The notes beneath the pieces were generated by a model. The model saw nothing but the letters and a program-made list of their open reading frames with translations. It did no database searches and was not told the origin of the DNA. A stretch of DNA of 63,911 bases, taken from the NCBI GenBank assembly GCA_964621525.1, contig CAZUMS010000020.1:1-63911 (forward strand), read 5' to 3'. Made by a program: the position numbers and the translations under genes. Source of the DNA: CAZMGV01 sp964621525 [NCBI: uncultured bacterium] (lineage in GTDB: Bacteria; JAGRBM01). Shown here in pieces: positions 24,764-32,835 of this stretch (position 1 is its first letter; the number at the start of each line of letters is the position of its first letter).

Positions 24764-24768
24764 GCCGT

Positions 24769-25347
24769 TCAGCCCTCGCGGCAGAGCACGAACCAGTTAT
24801 CCATGTCCTTGCCCTTGCGGGTGGCGCGGCCGATCGTCACATGGTCCGACACGCCGCGCATGAAATCCTGCGTGAGGTAGTAGACGAACCGGGAGAGCCG
24901 TGCCGAGTTCGGCAGGATCTCCGGCCAGCCGGCGGGGTGGCGCGGCGGGACTTTCAGGTAGTCGATGATCACCTCGCCGTCTTTTTCGTCCCGGGCCACG
25001 AAGTAGCCCGGCCCCGTCACGGGGGCCATCGTCTGGTGGTTGTACCCCCACAGTTCGCGGAGCGAGGAATTATCCGGCAGGCAGAACCGCTTCTGGAAAT
25101 GGGAAAAGACGGGCAGCGAGTTACGCCCGTAGTGGATCACCTCACGCAGGGGCGGCGTGCCCTCCGGAACGAAATCCCGCATCGTGACCGGCCGGAAACC
25201 CTTCGAGGCATCCCACAGGGCCGACTGCTCCTTCGCGGTGAGCGAGGTCGCCTGCTGCCGGCGTTCCTTCGGTGAAAGCCCGTTCAGCCAGTCCGAGAGT
25301 TCCTTGAGGCTGACCTGACGCCCCCTGAAAAATCCGTGGATATCCAT
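24769..25347 (-). CDS. Hypothetical protein
   Basis: A 192-residue soluble protein that I do not recognise. Its C-terminal half (GYNHQTMAPVTGPGYFVARDEKDGEVIIDYLKVPP, then SRFVYYLTQDFMRGVSDHVTIGRATRKGKDMDNWFVLCRE) looks like a compact alpha/beta domain with a conserved-looking end. The N-terminal third is helical and charged. Convergent with queE, 5 bases apart. Complete start ATG with AAGGAAGG ahead. Confidence 0.75.
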   Translation of the reverse strand: MDIHGFFRGRQVSLKELSDWLNGLSPKERRQQATSLTAKEQSALWDASKGFRPVTMRDFVPEGTPPLREVIHYGRNSLPVFSHFQKRFCLPDNSSLRELWGYNHQTMAPVTGPGYFVARDEKDGEVIIDYLKVPPRHPAGWPEILPNSARLSRFVYYLTQDFMRGVSDHVTIGRATRKGKDMDNWFVLCREG

Positions 25348-25414
25348 GATCGGTCCTTCCTTCCTCGTGTTGCACCCTTAGCGTAGCCGGGTGTTCCGTC
25401 CGGCCGCCACCCGT

Positions 25415-26098
25415 TCAAAAGGCGGCAGCAGCAGCCATCCCCGCCGCAAGCCCTCCGGCCGCCAGCGCGAGCGCGTTCCGGACCATCTCGAACCGGGCGA
25501 GGATGACCCCTGCCCCGAACCGGGAGATCCGGGCCAGCAGGTATTTCTCCGCCACCGCCCCGGTGATCCGGTTTTCGCCCGTGGCTTTCAGCTCCGAGAT
25601 AAAATCTCCGGCGATCCGGTCTCCGGCATAGGTGACGGCGGCACGGTAGGCCTTGCCGGAGATCCCGCTTCCGGAGGATTCGACCGAACGGTGCACAAGG
25701 CCGTGCCAGCGCTCCTCGAATTCCGCCACGGTCAGCCCGCCGGAGTCGGGCACAAGCCGGTCGGCAGCGCCCCGGACGAGGGGTTCCAGCACTTCCACAA
25801 TCGCCGCCCGGAGCCGCTCCACCTGGGCGGAAATCGCGGACGTCAGGCCATGGGCAAATCCTGCGGCGAACCCGATGAAGGAAGAAAAAACGAAAACGAG
25901 AGGACCCGCGACCCACTCCCAGAACATTCCGGCATCTCCGGCGATCCAGCGGAAATACCAGCACGCGGCGGCAGCAGCGGCGAGAATGGCCCCGCCCGCG
26001 ACAGACGAAATTCCGATCCGGACAACGGACCCGACGATCACCTCGCGGAACAGGGCGGCACCCCGGTCCCGGATCTGGACGATATCGGCGCTTACCAC
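25415..26098 (-). CDS. Membrane protein of unknown function
   Basis: A 227-residue protein with hydrophobic helices at about residues 22-45 and 48-72 (VRIGISSVAGGAILAAAAAACWYF and the following FWEWVAGPLVFVFSSFIGFAAGF) and a third at the C-terminus (ALALAAGGLAAGMAAAAAF). Between them is a 120-residue soluble helical part. The frame is open to 26521 inside the DUF2804 gene; GTG 26098, overlapping the DUF2804 stop (GTGGTAA), is chosen. Translational coupling with DUF2804 is likely. Function unknown. Confidence 0.7.
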   Translation of the reverse strand: MVSADIVQIRDRGAALFREVIVGSVVRIGISSVAGGAILAAAAAACWYFRWIAGDAGMFWEWVAGPLVFVFSSFIGFAAGFAHGLTSAISAQVERLRAAIVEVLEPLVRGAADRLVPDSGGLTVAEFEERWHGLVHRSVESSGSGISGKAYRAAVTYAGDRIAGDFISELKATGENRITGAVAEKYLLARISRFGAGVILARFEMVRNALALAAGGLAAGMAAAAAF

Positions 26099-27129
26099 CG
26101 GGCCCGCATCTCCTCGGCCCAGCCGGTAAGATTTGCGATCTCGAGGGTCTCGCCGGCCGCCGTTTTCACCCGGCCCGAGTAGTTTCCGAAGCAGAGATGC
26201 AGCCCGACTCCCGCAACCCCGAGCGGGACCTTCAGCTTCCGCTCGAGGAACGGGCTGAAGGTGAGGTCCATGGCGCCGGTCTCGGGGGCCCGGATCCGCC
26301 AGGGCTTGCGGAAGTCCTTCCGGTCGTAGTCGAGGACAAGATCCTCGCCGATCTTGGTGAGCTTTCCGTCCACGACAACACCGTTCTCGGTCATGCCGGT
26401 GCCGTCGGTCCACTTGCCGCCGAGCTGGAGCCCGATGGTCCGTCCGTTCTGGACGCCGGAGGCACTCCCCCAGTTCCAGACCGTTCGGGCAGGCCAGATG
26501 CCCCGCCCGTAATCGAGACATCCGAACGACTGGTTGCGGGGGCTGAAGTCGTAGTTCCGGCGGCCGAGCCGCACACGCCCGATGGCGGGCAGCGTGTTCT
26601 GCTTCGAGGTGAACTGGAACTCGCGGGTGCTCCAGGGAATCAGGACATTCAGGGTTTCATGTCCCGGCGGACGGCGGACGAAGATATCCGCCTCGAGTTC
26701 CGGCACGCCGGGCCGCAGGAATCCCGCATGCAGGCGGACACCACCCGGACGCTCGACGAAGGAGAGCCGGAGCCCCGGCATCCGGAACCGGATGTCGCTG
26801 CCCCCCACGGTTTCGGGCTGGCGGAAGCCCGCAGCGAAGGGAACGAGCGTGGCGTGCTCGTAGGCCCTGCGGGTCCTGAAATCGATCAGGGCGACCGCGA
26901 CGAATCCGAGGTAATCGAGATCGGCGTAGGTGAGCGACAGGGCGCACTCGGTGCTCGTCACCGCCCAGTAGTCCCAGCGTTTCCGGCGGCCCCAGCGTAG
27001 CGGGAGATTGCAGCGGTGCAGGGGATGCGCGGACCATCCCTTCGCGGCGGGGTTCAGCGCGCCGTCCGGAAGACATTCGTCCACCGGGCCGGTGAGTTCG
27101 GGTTCACGGGTAAAGGGTTGACGGGACAC
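26092..27129 (-). CDS. DUF2804 domain protein
   Basis: A 345-residue protein with the DUF2804 layout: an N-terminal segment with KGWSAHPLHRCNLPLRWGRRKRWDYW, then beta-rich repeats such as VLIPWSTREFQFTSKQNTLPAIGRV, DYGRGIWPARTVWNWGSASG and FGNYSGRVKTAAGE. The family has lipocalin-like/hydroxysteroid-isomerase-like structure predictions but no agreed function. GTG 27129 is preferred: AGGAG is 11 bases ahead and it leaves a 2-base gap to the upstream stop, whereas the open frame to 27390 would overlap the DUF4124 gene. Confidence 0.85.
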   Translation of the reverse strand: MSRQPFTREPELTGPVDECLPDGALNPAAKGWSAHPLHRCNLPLRWGRRKRWDYWAVTSTECALSLTYADLDYLGFVAVALIDFRTRRAYEHATLVPFAAGFRQPETVGGSDIRFRMPGLRLSFVERPGGVRLHAGFLRPGVPELEADIFVRRPPGHETLNVLIPWSTREFQFTSKQNTLPAIGRVRLGRRNYDFSPRNQSFGCLDYGRGIWPARTVWNWGSASGVQNGRTIGLQLGGKWTDGTGMTENGVVVDGKLTKIGEDLVLDYDRKDFRKPWRIRAPETGAMDLTFSPFLERKLKVPLGVAGVGLHLCFGNYSGRVKTAAGETLEIANLTGWAEEMRARW

Positions 27130-27131
27130 GT

Positions 27132-27668
27132 TCAGCGGCACTCCTGCGTCATTTTTTTGAGGCGGATTTCTTCGCTTTCCGCCTGCTTCAGGTAGGGGTT
27201 GTCCCGGTCGACGATCGCCTTGTGGGCCTGCATGACCTCCACCCGGGTGGCGAGGTTCGGCGTCACGGGACACTCGCCATGGGCGGCCCTGTCGTAACAC
27301 CGGCGCATCCATTCGTCGCGGGTCCAGACGGACGCTTTCTGCCGGAGCTCCTCGATTTCGGCCTGCTTGGCACGGAGCTTCTGGTTGCACTCTATCGACC
27401 GCTCGGCCGCCTTGCGGGTCGAGGGCTTCTGGGCGGCGGGCTTCACAAGGGGCTCGGACTGCTGGATCTGGTAACCTTCGTTCTCCCGTCCGCTCCCGCC
27501 GTCTCTGGCGGGGGCCTGGTCCCGGTATTCGGGCGGGATCTTGGCCGGCGAATCGACGACGTGAAGCACCCCGTCACGGTCCTTGTACTTGTAGATCTCC
27601 GCGGCAGCAGGAAGCGCCGCAGCCAGCAGAAGTGCCGCAGCGATGGCGGTCCCGATATGGTGGTTCAC
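27132..27668 (-). CDS. Exported DUF4124 domain protein
   Basis: A 178-residue protein with an N-terminal signal peptide (TAIAAALLLAAALPAAA) followed at once by the DUF4124 motif EIYKYKDRDGVLHVVDSP. The C-terminal part is a charged helix (IECNQKLRAKQAEIEELRQKAS). DUF4124 proteins are periplasmic and of unknown role. The frame opens at 27926, but the GTG at 27668 is the only start that puts the signal peptide at the N-terminus and avoids the divergent acetyltransferase gene. Followed by DUF2804 after 2 bases. Confidence 0.8.
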   Translation of the reverse strand: MNHHIGTAIAAALLLAAALPAAAEIYKYKDRDGVLHVVDSPAKIPPEYRDQAPARDGGSGRENEGYQIQQSEPLVKPAAQKPSTRKAAERSIECNQKLRAKQAEIEELRQKASVWTRDEWMRRCYDRAAHGECPVTPNLATRVEVMQAHKAIVDRDNPYLKQAESEEIRLKKMTQECR

Positions 27669-27762
27669 GGAAGGCCCCCTCCCCCTTGAGGCTTCCAGTG
27701 TAGGAAACCCCGCCGCTCCGGGAAAGTTGCCGCGGGTGGCATCCCCGGCCATACCTCCGGAC

Positions 27763-28248
27763 ATGAGAAACGTGAATTTCCGGATCGCCCAGATGGCCGA
27801 CGTGGACCGCATCCACGATCTGATTACGGAGCTCGCCCGGTTCGAGAAACTGGAACACCAGATGACCGGCACCCGCATCGAGCTTGCCGAAGCCCTGTTC
27901 AGCGACAGCCCCGCCGCCGAGTGCATCGTCGCCGAGGTGGAGGGATCGGGGATCGTCGCCTATGCAATCTTCTTCGAGACGTTCAGCACGTTCCGGGCGA
28001 GCCGGGGGCTCTGGCTCGAGGACCTGTACGTGACGCCGGAGTTCCGCCGCCTCGGCGTCGGGCGCAAGATGCTGGAGCTCGTCGCCCGGGTCGCCGCCCA
28101 GCACGGCTGCGCCCGGTTCGAATGGTCCGTGCTCGACTGGAACGAAAACGCGCAGAACCTGTACCGGTCGATGGGGGCGGACGTGCTCCCCGACTGGCGG
28201 ATCTGCCGCCTGGAGGGTGACGCCCTCGGCAGGTTCAAAAAGGAATAG
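27763..28248 (+). CDS. GNAT family N-acetyltransferase
   Basis: A 161-residue acetyltransferase: MRNVNFRIAQMADVDRIHDLITELARFEKLE start, acetyl-CoA-binding RRLGVGRKMLELVARVA, and the C-terminal WSVLDWNENAQNLYRSMGADVLPDW resemble the diamine acetyltransferase branch. The frame is open upstream to 27643 but the ATG at 27763 begins the domain. Divergent from the DUF4124 gene; convergent with the TlpA-like gene (2 bases between stops). The substrate is unknown. Confidence 0.9.
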   Translation: MRNVNFRIAQMADVDRIHDLITELARFEKLEHQMTGTRIELAEALFSDSPAAECIVAEVEGSGIVAYAIFFETFSTFRASRGLWLEDLYVTPEFRRLGVGRKMLELVARVAAQHGCARFEWSVLDWNENAQNLYRSMGADVLPDWRICRLEGDALGRFKKE

Positions 28249-28250
28249 GG

Positions 28251-28829
28251 TTACTTTTTCGCCGGAACCCCGAGACGTTCCCGAAGCCCCTTCTCGCGGG
28301 TCCGGAACAGTTCTTCGGAGAATCCGATCTCACGGGCGACGATCCGGCCCTTCCCGTCGAGCCGGAACAGCGTCGGCAGACGGCCCTCGATGCCCCAGGC
28401 TTCGGCCAGCTTCGCATCCCGGTCCTCGATCACCGTGAACGAAAGCTTCATCATCTGGATGTAGTCCGGAAGCCCCTTCGCCCAGGCCATGTCCGGGTTC
28501 ATGTTTTCCACATTCACCGTCACGAGCTCGAACCCGCTGCCGCGCAGGTCGTTCGCCAGCCGCTCCATCTCCGGCAGCTCGAAGGCGCACGGCGGACACC
28601 AGGTCGCCCAGAACAGGACCCAGGTTTCCTTCGGTTTCCGGTCGGCGAGGATCTTTGCCAGGCTCGCCGGAGCCCCGCCGACGGTGGTGCCCTCAAGCGG
28701 AGGAGCGGGTTTCAGCTCCGGGGCAGGTTTTTCCGGCGCGCCCGCGGGAGTCTTCGCGGCCGGATCCGAGCCGCTGGCGACAGCGGAAAGCGGAAGGGCC
28801 AGGACGGCTGCCAGAATCAGATGTTTCAT
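28251..28829 (-). CDS. TlpA/ResA-like periplasmic thiol-disulfide oxidoreductase
   Basis: A 192-residue protein with a signal peptide (MKHLILAAVLALPLSAVAS), a Pro/Ala-rich linker (about 20-50) and a thioredoxin fold with the active site WATWCPPCAFELPEME. The cis-Pro loop is GRLPTLFRL. It probably reduces or isomerises disulfides in the periplasm, as TlpA/ResA do for cytochrome c maturation, but no cytochrome genes are nearby. No lipobox. Confidence 0.9.
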   Translation of the reverse strand: MKHLILAAVLALPLSAVASGSDPAAKTPAGAPEKPAPELKPAPPLEGTTVGGAPASLAKILADRKPKETWVLFWATWCPPCAFELPEMERLANDLRGSGFELVTVNVENMNPDMAWAKGLPDYIQMMKLSFTVIEDRDAKLAEAWGIEGRLPTLFRLDGKGRIVAREIGFSEELFRTREKGLRERLGVPAKK

Positions 28830-28875
28830 TGCGGAATCCCTCCGGATTGCCGCGAGAACCCGCGGCAGGTGAAGT

Positions 28876-29088
28876 CTAGGACTTCTCCGTGAAGCCGCGC
28901 CAGCGGCCCCCGGTCTTTTGCCAGTGAACCGTCATGGGACGGCAACAGACCGGGCAGTCCTCGATCACCGACTGGTCCTCGCCGCCGCCCGGATCGGCCC
29001 TGAGGTCGATGGGTTCGCCGCAGGACGGGCAGCGGAGCCGGGTGCCCGACGCTTCGTCTTCCTCGAACTCTTCGTCATAAAGACCCAT
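28876..29088 (-). CDS. Small CPxCG zinc-ribbon-like protein
   Basis: A 70-residue protein with two cysteine pairs, RCPSCGEP and DCPVCCRP, of the CPXCG Cys-rich family that probably binds zinc. An Asp/Glu-rich start (YDEEFEEDEASG) precedes. The open frame reaches 29526, but the ATG at 29088 removes the part that overlaps the divergent gene. Function unknown. Confidence 0.7.
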   Translation of the reverse strand: MGLYDEEFEEDEASGTRLRCPSCGEPIDLRADPGGGEDQSVIEDCPVCCRPMTVHWQKTGGRWRGFTEKS

Positions 29089-29154
29089 GCGGGTCCAGTA
29101 TGTCACGAACCGGGGGTTTTGTCTCCGGCGGCGGTTCGGGTTACGAACGGCTTC

Positions 29155-29406
29155 ATGGAAGACGTCCGGAAACTTCTCGAGGAAATCGACCGGGTGCTCG
29201 AGGCCGATATCGGGCTTCAGCGGAAAAAGGTGTTCCGCCTCGCCCGCTCGCTCGTGCCGACCCTGACCGAGGACGACATGGCCCAGCCCCACGATTACGA
29301 GGAGCTCCGGAACAGCGACCAGTTCAACTTCGAGGACGGATACCTGGCGGGCCTCCTCGGGGCGCAGATGGCCGTCCGGGCCAGAATCGCCGCCCGCTAC
29401 CGCTGA
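29155..29406 (+). CDS. Small hypothetical helical protein
   Basis: An 83-residue acidic protein, mostly predicted helix (EDVRKLLEEIDRVLEADIGLQRKKVFRLARSLVP), ending GAQMAVRARIAARYR. The frame opens at 28918 but the earlier part overlaps the CPxCG gene. No known domain is seen. It lies 17 bases ahead of the GST gene on the same strand and is probably co-transcribed with it. Confidence 0.65.
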   Translation: MEDVRKLLEEIDRVLEADIGLQRKKVFRLARSLVPTLTEDDMAQPHDYEELRNSDQFNFEDGYLAGLLGAQMAVRARIAARYR

Positions 29407-29423
29407 CCAAGGAGCCTTTCCCC

Positions 29424-30122
29424 ATGGAGCCGATCGTTCTTCACCAGTTCCAGATTTCCCCCTTCTGCGAGAAGGTCCGCAAGCTGATGGACTACAAGGG
29501 GCTGCCCTACGTCCGCACGGAAGCACCCATGGACAGCCGCCCCGAGATCAAGAAGCGCACGGGCAAGACCAAGGTGCCGGTGATCGTCGTGGGCAGGGAA
29601 TGGATCACGGACTCGACGACGATCGGCGAATGGCTGGACGAGCGGTTCCCGGAAAAGCCCGTTCACCCGAAAAACCAGCGGGACCGGGCCCTGAACGCGC
29701 TGCTGGAAGACTGGGCGGACGAGGCCCTCGCCTCGACGCTCCAGCCGGTCAAGTGGACCACGGGGCGGAACGCCGAGCGGCTCATGGAGCTGAACCTCCG
29801 GCGCTATCCGGCGAATTTCAAGAACCGCGCCCTCACCTTCGCGGCGGCGAAGGTCATGCCCCGGCAGATGAAACAGTACACGGCCATGCGCGGCTGGAAG
29901 GCGACCGAGGAGCTGTTCGATTACCAGCTGGACCGCCTGAACGAGCTGCTCTCGGACGGCCCCTATATCTTCGGCAAGGAGCCCATGAGCGCCGACTTCG
30001 CCTGCTACGGCCTGTTCAAGCTGTTCGACGGCTACGAGGGGTTCGAGCGGGTGGAGAAACGGCTCCACGTCATGAAGATGATCCGCGCACTGGACGCCGT
30101 CCCTTCCACCTGCAGGGACTGA
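29424..30122 (+). CDS. Glutathione S-transferase family protein
   Basis: A 232-residue protein with a thioredoxin-like N-terminal domain (IVLHQFQISPFCEKVRKLMDYKGL, with SPFC at the catalytic turn; KVPVIVV cis-Pro; DSTTIGEWLDERFP glutathione contact) and an all-helical C-terminal domain. ATG 29424 has CAAGGAG ahead. Substrate unknown; members with this N-terminus are often called thioredoxin-fold GST-like and may not use glutathione. Confidence 0.88.
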   Translation: MEPIVLHQFQISPFCEKVRKLMDYKGLPYVRTEAPMDSRPEIKKRTGKTKVPVIVVGREWITDSTTIGEWLDERFPEKPVHPKNQRDRALNALLEDWADEALASTLQPVKWTTGRNAERLMELNLRRYPANFKNRALTFAAAKVMPRQMKQYTAMRGWKATEELFDYQLDRLNELLSDGPYIFGKEPMSADFACYGLFKLFDGYEGFERVEKRLHVMKMIRALDAVPSTCRD

Positions 30123-30145
30123 AAACCGCGCCCGGCTGAAAGCAG

Positions 30146-30173
30146 AAAACCCGGCCGCTCAGGGCCGGGTTTT
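30146..30173. terminator. Bidirectional terminator between the GST and hydrolase genes
   Basis: Arms AAAACCCGGCC and GGCCGGGTTTT (11 bp, perfect) around a 6-base loop. It has an A-tract on one side and a T-tract on the other, so it can stop both the rightward GST transcript and the leftward hydrolase operon. Confidence 0.85.
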
Positions 30174-30197
30174 CCGTTTTTCCGGGGAAGCCTCCGG

Positions 30198-31697
30198 TCA
30201 GAAACCGGGGGTGATTTCCTTGAACGGCACTTCCTCGGGCTTGAGGTCCGTGCCCTCGCGCGGCTTCTCCTCGATCTTCTGCTCGGGAGCCGGTGCCTTC
30301 TGTTCTTCTTCGCCCGGTGCTTCAGACGGCTGGACGGCCGGCATGCTTTCCACCGAGGCCCGGTCGGTCCACTCCTGCAGGCACTTGCCCACCTCAGGGT
30401 AGACATCTTCGGGGGCGTAGTCGTTCAGCAGGTAGCCGAGGTGGCCGTAGTTGTCGTTGTGGCCGTTCACCTTGCCGAAGGAGATGAGCTTGCGCAGGCC
30501 GGGTTCGATGAGGTCAGCCGCCTGGGCCACCGTCTCGGGCTCGACGAAATTGTCCCGCCAGCCGCTCATGAGACACACCGGCGCCTTGATGAGGTTCAGG
30601 TCGTCCAGGTACCGGATGCCGGCATCCTCGGTGCCGAACACCCGCTCTTCCTGGAGCCAGAGCGCCATCTGGCGCAGGATGTCCACGCGGACGTCCTCGA
30701 CGCCGTGGTCCAGGAACCGTTCGATGCGGTGATCGTTCAGGAAAAAATCGTTGAAGAACAGGACGCCGAGCAGGGTCTCGGTGTTCTTCGGGAACGGCGC
30801 CGGCAGGTAATAGGCGTGCCGGGTCTTCACCGAGACAAGGCTCCGGTCCTGGAACAGCTTGTCGCGGTTGTTGAACAGGGCGAGCAGCGTGTCGTTCGGG
30901 TGGTTGTAAAGAAGCGGCGCACCGAGGGTCACGGCGCCGGCGACCATCTTGCCGTAGCGTTCGTCCTCCATGATGCCGTAGACGAGCGTGCCGCCCGTCG
31001 AATGGCCCACGAGCAGCACCTTGTCGATCTCGAACTGCTGGGTGGCAAAGGTCATCGCCGCCTGGATGTCCTTGAGATAGTCCTCGAACACCCAGGTGGT
31101 CTTCATGGACGGGGCGGCTTCCTCGACGGAGGACATGCCGTGGCCCCGGAGCTCGACGATGTAGACCGGATAGCCGCGCGAGGAGAGGTAGCGCGCGAGC
31201 GAGTGATTCTTGCCGAAATCGTAGATGTAGCGGTTCATGCCCTCGCCGTGAATGAGGAGCACGGGGTAAAGCTTTTCGGTGGAGCTCGACTCGTAATACT
31301 GGAGCGCGATCTGCCATCCGTCGTCCGTCTTCACGCGGAACAGCGTGCCGTCGCCGTAACGCCGGGCCTTCTTTCCCGCCTGGCGTTCGGCCTCGGTGAG
31401 CGGAACGGAGGTTTCGTCGCCATACTTGAGGCGGGGATCCTGGGGTTCGGCCGGCAGGTCGTCGGCCCCGGGCTTGAAGAGCGGCACGGGCTCGGCCTGC
31501 TGTTCGGCAGCCGGAGCGGAACCCTCGGGCGCGGGCGCCGCCGGGTCAGCCGGAGCGGAGGACCCGGCCGGAGCCGCTTCGGGCACGGGGAGATCTTCGG
31601 GCGGCGGGGCCTCCTGCGCGCGGATCGAGGACGCGCCCCAGGCGAACAGGGCGGCGGCCGACAGACCGGCGAGAAGGGGAAGACCGCGGAACTTCAT
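30198..31697 (-). CDS. Exported alpha/beta hydrolase, third of three tandem paralogues
   Basis: A 499-residue protein with a signal peptide, an Ala/Pro/Glu-rich linker (about residues 28-90), an alpha/beta hydrolase domain and an acidic C-terminal tail (about residues 445-499). Catalytic residues look complete: nucleophile Ser in LLVGHSTGGTL, Asp in SGWRDNFV and His in NYGHLGYLL. PVLLIHGEGMNRYIYD and VELRGHGMSS are typical of PhaC/lipase-like members. The stop of the preceding paralogue overlaps its ATG by one base (TGATG). Role may be hydrolysis of an ester or polyester in the envelope; this is inference. Confidence 0.85.
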   Translation of the reverse strand: MKFRGLPLLAGLSAAALFAWGASSIRAQEAPPPEDLPVPEAAPAGSSAPADPAAPAPEGSAPAAEQQAEPVPLFKPGADDLPAEPQDPRLKYGDETSVPLTEAERQAGKKARRYGDGTLFRVKTDDGWQIALQYYESSSTEKLYPVLLIHGEGMNRYIYDFGKNHSLARYLSSRGYPVYIVELRGHGMSSVEEAAPSMKTTWVFEDYLKDIQAAMTFATQQFEIDKVLLVGHSTGGTLVYGIMEDERYGKMVAGAVTLGAPLLYNHPNDTLLALFNNRDKLFQDRSLVSVKTRHAYYLPAPFPKNTETLLGVLFFNDFFLNDHRIERFLDHGVEDVRVDILRQMALWLQEERVFGTEDAGIRYLDDLNLIKAPVCLMSGWRDNFVEPETVAQAADLIEPGLRKLISFGKVNGHNDNYGHLGYLLNDYAPEDVYPEVGKCLQEWTDRASVESMPAVQPSEAPGEEEQKAPAPEQKIEEKPREGTDLKPEEVPFKEITPGF

Positions 31698-32827
31698 CAG
31701 AAGCGCCCCCAGGCCTGCACGCCGGGCGTGCGGGCCTCGATCCACTCGAACACCACCGGGAACACCTCGTCGTAGGCGCCGTCGCCGAGCAGGAGTCCCA
31801 GGTGGCTGTAATCGTGGATGTAGCCGTAGTCCTTGCCGAACACGAGCAGCGCCCGGTCGTTCACGGTGAGCGAGCGGAAGCCGTAGTTCACGGCCCCCAC
31901 GGGCGCGACCCGGTCCTTGGCGCCCGCGACGATCAGCGTCGGCACGCGGACGAGGCCGAGCTTCACGCGGTAACTGAGCTGCAGGTCCGCCGACAGGAAG
32001 TCTTCCTGCTCGACCCACTGGAGCGTTTGCTGCACGACCCGCGGCGAGACATTGTCCACGGCCGTCAGGCCCAGCTTGCGGAGGACCGGCGTCTTCACCA
32101 CCGACCCGTCAACATAGAGCTCCTTGAACAGGTCGAGCTTCTCTGTGTTTTCGAGGGCGAAGAGCATCGTGAGCGGATCGCTCTTCTCCAGCTTGCGGCC
32201 GAGCTTCACGGCCTTGGACACCGACTCGTTGAACTCCGACAGGAACGCCGGCGGCGCGAACAGGATCACGTTCGCCACTTCGTCGAAGAAGTTCTCGAGT
32301 TCGAGGTAGCCGTAGATCGCCATGGAACCCATGCCGTGGCCGATCAGGGTCACCTGCCGGGACTTGGTCTGTCCCTGCACGAAGCTGATGGCGGCGGGCA
32401 GGTCCTTGTGAACGTAGTCGTCGAAGGTCCAGTCCCAGTCGCCTTCGTTGTACCATTCGGGCTTGGTCGAATCGCCGTGGCCCCTGAGGTCCACGAGCCA
32501 GATGTCGAAGCCGTAGCGCGAGAAGAAGTGCACGATCGACCGCTCGGCGGCCACCGACCAGACATTGCGGTTGAAGCCTTCCGAGTGGACAAAGATGAGC
32601 GGCGGGATCTGCGGGTTCACCTGGTTCGGGGTGATGCGCTCCAGCGCGAGAATCTTGCCGTCGGTCGTCTGCGTGAAGAAGACGTCCGGGCGGCGGGAGA
32701 CGTTCGGCAGGAACCGCTCAAGCCGGAGGTTCGGGTTGAATGCACGGCCCTGGCAGCCGGCCAGCGCCGCCACGGCCAGCAGGGCCGAGACGAGATGGAA
32801 CAGACGCTTCCGGGTAACCGCCGCCAT
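31697..32827 (-). CDS. Lipoprotein alpha/beta hydrolase fold protein with Gly in place of the nucleophile
   Basis: A 376-residue lipoprotein (LAVAALAGC, Cys about 25) of the same fold as its neighbours. The nucleophile elbow is GHGMGS where GHSTGG and GHSLGG occur in the flanking paralogues; the codon is GGC, so serine is replaced by glycine. The other triad positions (GAKDRVAPVG and DYSHLGLLLG) look intact. It is probably catalytically dead or works differently. The start is 8 bases after the stop of the first paralogue. Flanking length and motifs are otherwise normal. Confidence 0.85.
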   Translation of the reverse strand: MAAVTRKRLFHLVSALLAVAALAGCQGRAFNPNLRLERFLPNVSRRPDVFFTQTTDGKILALERITPNQVNPQIPPLIFVHSEGFNRNVWSVAAERSIVHFFSRYGFDIWLVDLRGHGDSTKPEWYNEGDWDWTFDDYVHKDLPAAISFVQGQTKSRQVTLIGHGMGSMAIYGYLELENFFDEVANVILFAPPAFLSEFNESVSKAVKLGRKLEKSDPLTMLFALENTEKLDLFKELYVDGSVVKTPVLRKLGLTAVDNVSPRVVQQTLQWVEQEDFLSADLQLSYRVKLGLVRVPTLIVAGAKDRVAPVGAVNYGFRSLTVNDRALLVFGKDYGYIHDYSHLGLLLGDGAYDEVFPVVFEWIEARTPGVQAWGRF

Positions 32828-32835
32828 GCCTTGCC